DNA of 64,000 nt, taken from the NCBI GenBank assembly GCA_003280605.1, contig QCEM01000004.1, positions 29,229 to 93,228 of the forward strand. The letters run 5' to 3'. The translations under genes were made by a program, and so were the position numbers. The notes beneath the pieces were generated by a model. The model saw only the letters and a program-made list of their open reading frames with translations, was not told the origin of the DNA and did no database searches. Position 1 is the first letter of the stretch. Every line of letters begins with the position of its first letter. This stretch comes from SAR116 cluster bacterium AG-355-O21. Its GTDB lineage: Bacteria > Pseudomonadota > Alphaproteobacteria > Thalassobaculales > Thalassobaculaceae. Below, piece after piece: positions 58,309-64,000 of this stretch.

Positions 58309-60716
58309 CGGCGTTGCAGAATTTTTTCTAAGGCGCTGATATCATCGCCTATCAGGGTCCCCGGCCGGGCCTTTTCTTCTTGTAAAATGGCCACATGCGC
58401 CCGCCGTGTGAAATCTTTTTGCAGGGCTTCAAGCTCTGTTGAAACCATGGCCGGCGTGGCGGCCGCGTTGATGATCAAGGTGATTAGCCGTTCGGCCCCA
58501 TCCAGTCGCCCCCATAGCAAGTCATGTTCGCGGGCAGAGCGGCTGAAAAACCCATAAAAACCATCTAATTGTCGGCATTTTAAGCGGCTTGCATCGGTTG
58601 AAAGCGAGGTTGCGTCACAGGGAGATACCCACATGGTTTTGACGGGAATTAAGTTATCGATTCCGGCCAGCTCCATCAGTGGGAAGGTGACCAAATCTAA
58701 AAATGGAAAAGTCACAAAGGCGGTGGTCACATCGGCCATATTTACGGCTGAAATTGCGCCCATGAGACGGTGATTTATGTTCTCAGATTTAGATGTGAAA
58801 ATACTGGATAAATCGTTGTAAACACATCCTATTATGTGGTCGTGACGGTTGAGAAAACCGGCTTTGTCTTTGCGAAAAGCCGCATGGATATAACTTACGC
58901 TCTCAGGGTGTGCGCCGCCGAAAACTTTATGGATATCAGCTGTGATCTCACGATTATTCAGTTTCAAGCTTTCCAACTCTGAAATGAGCACGGCAAGCTG
59001 TCGCTTAAAGGCATCGATGCGGCTGCGATGTTTGACTTCGGTGTCGTAAATCTTATTGGCGGTATCGACCAGCGCAAACAGCCGGCGAAGGCGAAATGGG
59101 ATATCAAAGGCCCGCAGCATTTTAATGTCATCTGCACTGGCAGTCGTTTCGCTCAGGGATGATGTCTGCCGCGCCGACTGCCGTCTTTCAATCCATGCCT
59201 CGACAATATTACGAACCAATTGCGCATGTTGGCAGTTTTCCGGTAACTGCAAGCTACGACAAATGATGTGTACAAAAATATTGGCCGCAGCTTGCAGCTT
59301 AAGAGTCAAATAACCGGCATATCCAGGGGCTTGCAGGTTTGCCGCCATATTGCTTGCGGCGCGCCAGCTCATCAGCTGGTCAATCGTGGGAGGTGTTTTT
59401 TTGAAATCGGGCCACGCATTTGACTGCCGCGCCGCCGCCATCGCCAACGGGTAATTAACATCGCGGGCAGCAAGTATTTTGGCAACTTTTGTATTGTATT
59501 GTTCGACCATACGCAGGTCAGCGGCAATTGGCTCATGGCGAAGTAATTGCCAAACTTGCCGAACCCCATGCCACATTCCAGGTGCTTCAACAGGCGGCTT
59601 GGCCAGCATGGTTTCAGGGTCTGGTTCAACATACAGTAAGCGACGATAAACCTGCCGGTCGGCAGGGTTAGTGGCAATCGCCTTAATCACATTGGCAAAT
59701 GGTTTGTTATCGAGAACGCCGCCATCGACCATCCAAGCGCTATCGGCGTTCAGCCCGGCGGCCTGATAATCAGGCAGCAGTGTGTTAACGTCATCGGCCT
59801 GAGCATCGGTGGGGCTTTCAAACCCACATTCTTTCAGATATGCAGCGATTTGCTTGAAATTAATTGGTTGAAAGACAAGGGGGAAACCGGCGGTCGTTCG
59901 ACTGGCAAACACCAAAATGGGCGCGCCGCTGAGGACAGGGCGGGTGGTTGTCCCAGGGCAGGCGGCACTGTGCAGCGTCATAACCTGTGCGTGCGCACGC
60001 TCAACCTGCGGCTCGCTATGCAAGTCCTCATCAAGCTTGAGATGCTGCGGCCAGCCAAACAGATCTGTCTGTGTCATAAATAAATTAAACTGGCTTCGGC
60101 TTGGCAGGAGCGCAACACGGTCACCGGTTGCCTCCATACTGGCATAGGCGGCAGCAATCATCAGCGTGAAATCGCGGCTATCAAAAGGAGGTATTGGCCG
60201 CTTACGGCGAAGCAGTTGATAGATCACATCGCGCAGCCACGGCCAAATTGCCCGGCGAAAATTCAGAACTTTAGGTAATTTCACCCCTGTCACGCTAAGA
60301 TATTGATAACCAAGCCAGGTGAGGGCCCGCACCGGCCATGGTGCGCCGGCGACCTCGGCCTTTAATTGGTGGATGTCCGCAAGCTCAATCCACACCTTGT
60401 TCAGCACTGAAAAATCGCCGCCTTCAACAATCGCCTTTGATAACGCCACGGCATTCAATCCGCCTGCCGATGTCCCGGCAACCGTGTCGACAACGACACG
60501 CAGGGTTTCGGTTTTTGGATGGTTATCAAGGGCACGGAGTAAATCGCCATAAACAGAGGCTGTTTCCGACAGTTCAGGGGAGCGGCTATCTGCCGGTCGC
60601 ATTCGGAGGTGACGCGAAGCCTGTAGCACTCGCCATAACTCAGTAACAATACCGTTCATATAAACAGCTAGAGAAACGCCGCCAAATAAGACAAGTGCTA
60701 TTCGGACTTCCTTCAT
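58305..60716 (-). CDS. Large patatin-like protein (putative lipid acyl hydrolase)
   Basis: From the ATG at 60714-60716 the product is 803 residues. The N-terminal patatin domain has the oxyanion loop FGGVSLAVYMNGI (residues 11-23), the nucleophile S83 in GTSAGG and the catalytic D331 in DGGVLDNKPF, so it should be an active Ser-Asp acyl hydrolase. The remaining 450 residues are mostly helical and charged and I recognise no further domain; this architecture resembles the family of long patatin-related proteins of proteobacteria. No signal peptide is evident. The frame extends to a TTG at 60744-60746. A role in lipid turnover is inference. Confidence 0.82.
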   Translation of the reverse strand: MKEVRIALVLFGGVSLAVYMNGIVTELWRVLQASRHLRMRPADSRSPELSETASVYGDLLRALDNHPKTETLRVVVDTVAGTSAGGLNAVALSKAIVEGGDFSVLNKVWIELADIHQLKAEVAGAPWPVRALTWLGYQYLSVTGVKLPKVLNFRRAIWPWLRDVIYQLLRRKRPIPPFDSRDFTLMIAAAYASMEATGDRVALLPSRSQFNLFMTQTDLFGWPQHLKLDEDLHSEPQVERAHAQVMTLHSAACPGTTTRPVLSGAPILVFASRTTAGFPLVFQPINFKQIAAYLKECGFESPTDAQADDVNTLLPDYQAAGLNADSAWMVDGGVLDNKPFANVIKAIATNPADRQVYRRLLYVEPDPETMLAKPPVEAPGMWHGVRQVWQLLRHEPIAADLRMVEQYNTKVAKILAARDVNYPLAMAAARQSNAWPDFKKTPPTIDQLMSWRAASNMAANLQAPGYAGYLTLKLQAAANIFVHIICRSLQLPENCQHAQLVRNIVEAWIERRQSARQTSSLSETTASADDIKMLRAFDIPFRLRRLFALVDTANKIYDTEVKHRSRIDAFKRQLAVLISELESLKLNNREITADIHKVFGGAHPESVSYIHAAFRKDKAGFLNRHDHIIGCVYNDLSSIFTSKSENINHRLMGAISAVNMADVTTAFVTFPFLDLVTFPLMELAGIDNLIPVKTMWVSPCDATSLSTDASRLKCRQLDGFYGFFSRSAREHDLLWGRLDGAERLITLIINAAATPAMVSTELEALQKDFTRRAHVAILQEEKARPGTLIGDDISALEKILQRR

Positions 60717-60892
60717 ATTGCGCCTCATAAAAGTGTTTTGAAGCAATTTATTATTCTGAACTATTCAATCATACTGATGCCTCGCTCATTACTGAATATA
60801 TGGATATTATATTCGTGTGGATAGAGTGTTTCTGGTATTTTAGGTTTTTTACGTTTTTTGATATGTTTTCAGGCGGAAATTTCGAGGTTTAT

Positions 60893-61333
60893 ATGATTGC
60901 TCATAAGGCATTATTGTTGGTTGCCAATGTTCTAAGCACCAGTGTTCTTAGCACCAGTGTTTTGAGCGTTCTGGCAACGCCGGTGTTTGCCGACGGTTCA
61001 GATGTAAGTTTAAGTACAGAAGCCTGTCGGCATTTGAGCGCACACACGCCAGCCGTTGGGGTTACATTTACGCCGGGCGTTGATGTCGCCGGAAAAGCAA
61101 TTGCGCCAGCTGAAATACAGGCTCCAAGCGTGCAGGTGCCGAAAACGATTGAGCTTGCCGTGAAGAGCGATATTGGCAATCAGGCCGTTGCTGCGGGGCG
61201 GCTGGAATTAAAAATCCCGTTGCCAACCATCGGCTTTGATCTTACGAGCAAACAGGTCAGCATTGACGGGGTTGTGGTTGGTGCGACGGAAACCAATGGC
61301 ACCGCGGGCGGCTGTTTGAAGCAGCGGCGTTAA
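60893..61333 (+). CDS. Small exported protein of unknown function
   Basis: The product (146 residues from the ATG at 60893, GAGG six bases upstream) begins with a signal peptide ending TPVFA at residue 33. Its hydrophobic core carries a duplicated pentapeptide, LSTSVLSTSVL. The mature part is Val/Ala/Pro-rich with TFTPGVDVAGKAIAPAEI, a pattern I recall from uncharacterised alphaproteobacterial proteins, and two cysteines (C45 and one near the end, CLKQRR). The open frame reaches 60800 but that part is AT-rich and looks non-coding. Probably periplasmic; function unknown. Confidence 0.65.
   Translation: MIAHKALLLVANVLSTSVLSTSVLSVLATPVFADGSDVSLSTEACRHLSAHTPAVGVTFTPGVDVAGKAIAPAEIQAPSVQVPKTIELAVKSDIGNQAVAAGRLELKIPLPTIGFDLTSKQVSIDGVVVGATETNGTAGGCLKQRR
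60932..60961 (+). repeat. Tandem 15-base duplication inside a signal-peptide coding region
   Basis: CTAAGCACCAGTGTT (60932-60946) is followed at once by CTTAGCACCAGTGTT (60947-60961), 14 of 15 bases identical. It keeps frame and duplicates LSTSV in the hydrophobic core. Confidence 0.85.
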
Positions 61334-61405
61334 AGAGCGGTGGTGGTCGTTATAGATTCAGAGTGAGATCTACGGCATTGAAATAGAACAATATAAAGCA
61401 TTTCC

Positions 61406-61421
61406 CATAATATACATTATG
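61406..61421. promoter_or_regulatory. AT-rich inverted repeat upstream of mtnA
   Basis: CATAAT and ATTATG are separated by four bases in the 215-base gap between the exported-protein gene and mtnA, 127 bases before the mtnA ATG. It could be an operator or part of a weak terminator. The rest of the gap shows no gene. Confidence 0.3.
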
Positions 61422-61548
61422 CGATAAATTCACTCAGCCACGTGGTGTTCAAAAAGGGCTGTTTTCCATCACTGCCCCTGCTGCTGTATGATTGCGCCAG
61501 CATCGATGATACTATGGCCTGCCGGCCAGCTTGTGAAGGATTACACCC

Positions 61549-62658
61549 ATGAAACTTGGAAATCACGCCTACCGAACGATTTGGCCCGACGGATTTGGAA
61601 ACCCGGTCAAGATTATCGATCAGCGATTTTTGCCACATCGTTTTGACGTTGTGGCCCTGGACACATTGGCCGACGCCGAAACAGCGATTCGTGATATGTG
61701 GGTGCGCGGTGCACCGCTCATTGGCGTTACGGGGGTTTATGGCGTTTATCTGGCGTTACGGGCGCAAAATGACGATGCCGGTCTTACTGGCGCCCACGAA
61801 CGTTTGTTGGCAACGCGCCCAACAGCGGTGAATTTGCGCTGGGCGCTGCAGCGGGCAGTGCAAAAAATTGCCCCCCTCGCCGCCGCAGACCGTGCTTTGG
61901 CAGCATATCAGTTGGCGGCTGAAATTGCCGATGAAGATGTTGAGATAAACCGCATGATTGGTGTCCATGGCCGGGATGTGATTGAGGCCATTGCCGCCAG
62001 CAAACCGGCAGGTGAAGCTGTTAATATTCTAACGCATTGCAATGCCGGCTGGCTTGCGACAGTTGATTGGGGAACAGCGACCTCACCGATTTATCAGGCA
62101 CATGATGGCGGAACCTCGCTTCATGTTTGGGTTGATGAAACGCGGCCGCGCAACCAAGGCGCAAGTATCACGGCCTTTGAGTTGGCAAATCATGGTGTCC
62201 CACATACGGTTATTGTCGACAATGCCGGCGGTCATTTAATGCAGCATGGCCAGGTCGATATGGTTATCACCGGTACCGATCGGACCACCGCAAATGGTCA
62301 TGTTTGCAATAAAATCGGCACTTATTTAAAGGCCTTAGCGGCATTTGATAACGCTGTGCCATTCTATGTTGCCCTGCCCTCACCGACCATTGATTGGTCG
62401 TTAACCGACGGTGTCGCACAAATCCCCATTGAAGAACGCTCCGCACGGGAAGTAAGCCATATCTGGGGACGCTTAGATGACGGTCGTCATGCAGAGGTTA
62501 AAATTATTCCTGATGAGAGCGCTGCGGCAAACCCCGCATTTGACGTGACACCGGCCCGCTTAATCACCGGTGGCTTGATTACCGAGCGAGGGATTGCCGC
62601 CGCCAGCAGTGCCGGGCTGCAAAAGCTCTTTCCTGCCGAACAACGCAATGGTGCCTGA
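61549..62658 (+). CDS. mtnA: S-methyl-5-thioribose-1-phosphate isomerase
   Basis: MtnA converts methylthioribose 1-phosphate to methylthioribulose 1-phosphate in methionine salvage. The 369-residue product has VRGAPLIG (residues 52-59), catalytic C164 in [10 protein letters not shown]244 in [10 protein letters not shown], and [11 protein letters not shown]. These separate it from eIF2B-like relatives. No other salvage genes (mtnP, mtnK) are next to it in the window. An FAD-dependent oxidoreductase starts 84 bases downstream on the same strand. Confidence 0.94.
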   Translation: MKLGNHAYRTIWPDGFGNPVKIIDQRFLPHRFDVVALDTLADAETAIRDMWVRGAPLIGVTGVYGVYLALRAQNDDAGLTGAHERLLATRPTAVNLRWALQRAVQKIAPLAAADRALAAYQLAAEIADEDVEINRMIGVHGRDVIEAIAASKPAGEAVNILTHCNAGWLATVDWGTATSPIYQAHDGGTSLHVWVDETRPRNQGASITAFELANHGVPHTVIVDNAGGHLMQHGQVDMVITGTDRTTANGHVCNKIGTYLKALAAFDNAVPFYVALPSPTIDWSLTDGVAQIPIEERSAREVSHIWGRLDDGRHAEVKIIPDESAAANPAFDVTPARLITGGLITERGIAAASSAGLQKLFPAEQRNGA

Positions 62659-62742
62659 AAAGTATCCGGAATTAACACGCCATCAGCTGCCGCATACTGC
62701 TATCATCACGCGCTATTTTGGTTCTGCACGGACATATCTGTG

Positions 62743-64000
62743 ATGAATAATGATCTTTTCAGCGCCGATTACACGCCATCGCCATATTGGTGGGAGGACA
62801 GGCCGCGGCCAAACTTACCGCAGCAAACACTGCCGAAACGCGCCGATGTGGTCATCATCGGCTCTGGTTATAGCGGTCTTTGTGCGGCCCTTGAAACTGC
62901 CCGTGGCGGCCGCGAGACGGTGATTATTGATGCCGACGATGCCGGTTGGGGCTGTAGTTCACGAAATGGCGGCCAGGTCAGCACCGGGTTAAAGCCGGAT
63001 CTGGCGGCATTGGTGGCCCGTTACGGACAGGATATTGGTGCCGCCATCGCCTCCGAGGGGCATCGCGCCCTCAGTTGGATTAAAGATTTTGTCCGTGATG
63101 AGGCCCTTGATTGTGATTTCAAGATCGCCGGCAAGTTCCTTGGTGCGCATTCAACGGCGCAGTTTGAGCGTTTGGCCAAGATCGCCGGCGCCGACGCCGC
63201 TGCCGGTTACGGCAATGTGGCGATTGTGCCGCGCAGTGAGCAAGATCGTGAAATCGCGACGGATCGCTACTATGGTGGCCTGGTTTATCACGATCATGCT
63301 TCCCTGCATCCGGCGAAATACCACCAAGCCTTATTGGACAGGGTGACCGCCGCCGCAGCGATGGTGGTGCCGCAGTGCCGGGCGATCTCCATTGCGCCTG
63401 CCGGCAAGGGTTTCACCGTCACCACCGAACGTGGTCAAATTTCCACCACCGACGTGGTTGTTGCCAGCAATGGCTACACCGATAAGGTGAGCCCGTGGTT
63501 ACGCCGGCGAGTGATCCCCATCGGCAGTTATATGATTGCGACCGAAGCTTTGCCGGCAGCGCTGATGGATCGGCTTTTGCCAACCTACCGGAGCATTGGT
63601 GACACCCGAAAAGTTGTTTATTATTATCGGCCCTCGCCTGACCGTCGGCGGATTATTTTTGGTGGCCGGGTGACCAGTTATGAAAGTGATGCAAATAAAA
63701 CAGCGCCGTTACTGCACCGTGATTTAGTGGCGTTGTTTCCAGACTTAGCCGATTATAAAGTCAGTCATAGTTGGCACGGAACCGTCGCTTACACCTTTGA
63801 TGAGCTGCCGCATTTGGGCAAATATGCAGGAATTTACTATGCGGCGGGCTATTGTGGCTCTGGGATTTCACTGTCCAGTTATTGCGGCACCCGGCTTGGC
63901 CAAAAAATTCTTGGGAAAGCAGAGGGTAAGACCGGATTTGATGATCTGAATGTCCCAACCAGGCCGTATTATTTTGGTGTGCCTTGGTTTTTGTCGGCGG
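62743..64000 (+). CDS. FAD-dependent oxidoreductase, DAO / gamma-glutamylputrescine-oxidase-like (partial)
   Basis: From the ATG at 62743 the frame stays open for 419 codons to the window edge, so the C-terminus is missing. The N-terminus (SADYTPSPYWWEDRP) and SSRNGGQVSTG (about residues 73-83) are typical of PuuB-like amine oxidoreductases. The Rossmann motif IIGSGYSG lies at about residues 41-48. Near the edge HLGKYAGIYYAAGYCGSGISLSSYCG is the second FAD-contacting segment. The family oxidises secondary or primary amines and amino acids; the substrate here is unknown. Confidence 0.88.
   Translation, partial: MNNDLFSADYTPSPYWWEDRPRPNLPQQTLPKRADVVIIGSGYSGLCAALETARGGRETVIIDADDAGWGCSSRNGGQVSTGLKPDLAALVARYGQDIGAAIASEGHRALSWIKDFVRDEALDCDFKIAGKFLGAHSTAQFERLAKIAGADAAAGYGNVAIVPRSEQDREIATDRYYGGLVYHDHASLHPAKYHQALLDRVTAAAAMVVPQCRAISIAPAGKGFTVTTERGQISTTDVVVASNGYTDKVSPWLRRRVIPIGSYMIATEALPAALMDRLLPTYRSIGDTRKVVYYYRPSPDRRRIIFGGRVTSYESDANKTAPLLHRDLVALFPDLADYKVSHSWHGTVAYTFDELPHLGKYAGIYYAAGYCGSGISLSSYCGTRLGQKILGKAEGKTGFDDLNVPTRPYYFGVPWFLSA

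Noticed and set aside
58305..60716. Patatin as an anti-phage effector of a cyclic-nucleotide defence system
   Set aside because: No cyclase, ubiquitin-like or regulator gene is adjacent; neighbours are tag and an exported protein.
61334..61548. SAM-type riboswitch upstream of mtnA
   Set aside because: I could not trace a conserved SAM-aptamer core or a pairing expression platform; only a short AT-rich inverted repeat is visible.

Overview
The window is chromosomal DNA of an alphaproteobacterium, probably of a Rhodospirillales-like lineage. The evidence is gene order and gene choice: rpsB-tsf-pyrH-frr-uppS-cdsA-dxr-rseP-bamA-ompH-lpxD-fabZ-lpxA-lpxI-lpxB (LpxI, not LpxH), recO next to parC, tig-clpP-clpX-lon-hupB, and an uninterrupted nuoA-N operon running into birA-coaX-RNase J-mce-DUF1467. 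No species is claimed. I saw no rRNA, CRISPR array, insertion sequence or phage module.

Layout. 1-13893 (+) is one long run of translation, UMP/isoprenoid/phospholipid precursor, outer-membrane assembly and lipid A genes, closed by a bidirectional terminator. 13953-16747 (-) holds gltA and gltX. 16858-22109 (+) holds comEC, recO and parC. 22139-31320 is the most accessory part. It has a CaiB-type CoA-transferase, a fumarylacetoacetate-hydrolase-family protein, an SDR whose catalytic triad is replaced, tRNA-His, a nickel-pincer enzyme LarA with maturation proteins LarC and LarE, a beta-keto acid cleavage enzyme and malonyl-CoA decarboxylase. 31423-38431 carries tRNA-Leu and the protein-quality-control block tig, clpP, clpX, lon, then hupB. 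38557-39333 has tRNA-Val, a small conserved protein and tRNA-Asp. 39543-53843 encodes all 14 subunits of NADH:quinone oxidoreductase. 53840-58308 has biotin ligase, type III pantothenate kinase, RNase J, methylmalonyl-CoA epimerase, a DUF1467 membrane protein and 3-methyladenine glycosylase. 58305-64000 has a large patatin-like protein, a small exported protein, mtnA and the start of an FAD-dependent oxidoreductase that runs off the window.

How the parts work together. The first block builds the envelope from the inside out: undecaprenyl and CDP-diacylglycerol precursors, then BamA/OmpH for outer-membrane protein assembly, then LpxD/A/I/B for lipid A. The tig-lon block handles nascent chains and proteolysis, with sigma32-like promoters visible upstream of clpX and lon. 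The nuo operon supplies respiratory NADH oxidation. The 22-31 kb block looks like acyl-CoA and hydroxy-acid catabolism feeding acetyl-CoA, but its substrate cannot be read from sequence.

Most unusual signals: a trigger factor with an internal His/Asp-repeat insert and a Lys/Ala-rich tail; larA-larC-larE without an adjacent larB, preceded by two strong DNA dyads; an SDR lacking Ser/Tyr/Lys; and sigma32-like promoters. All non-coding stretches are shorter than 300 bases.
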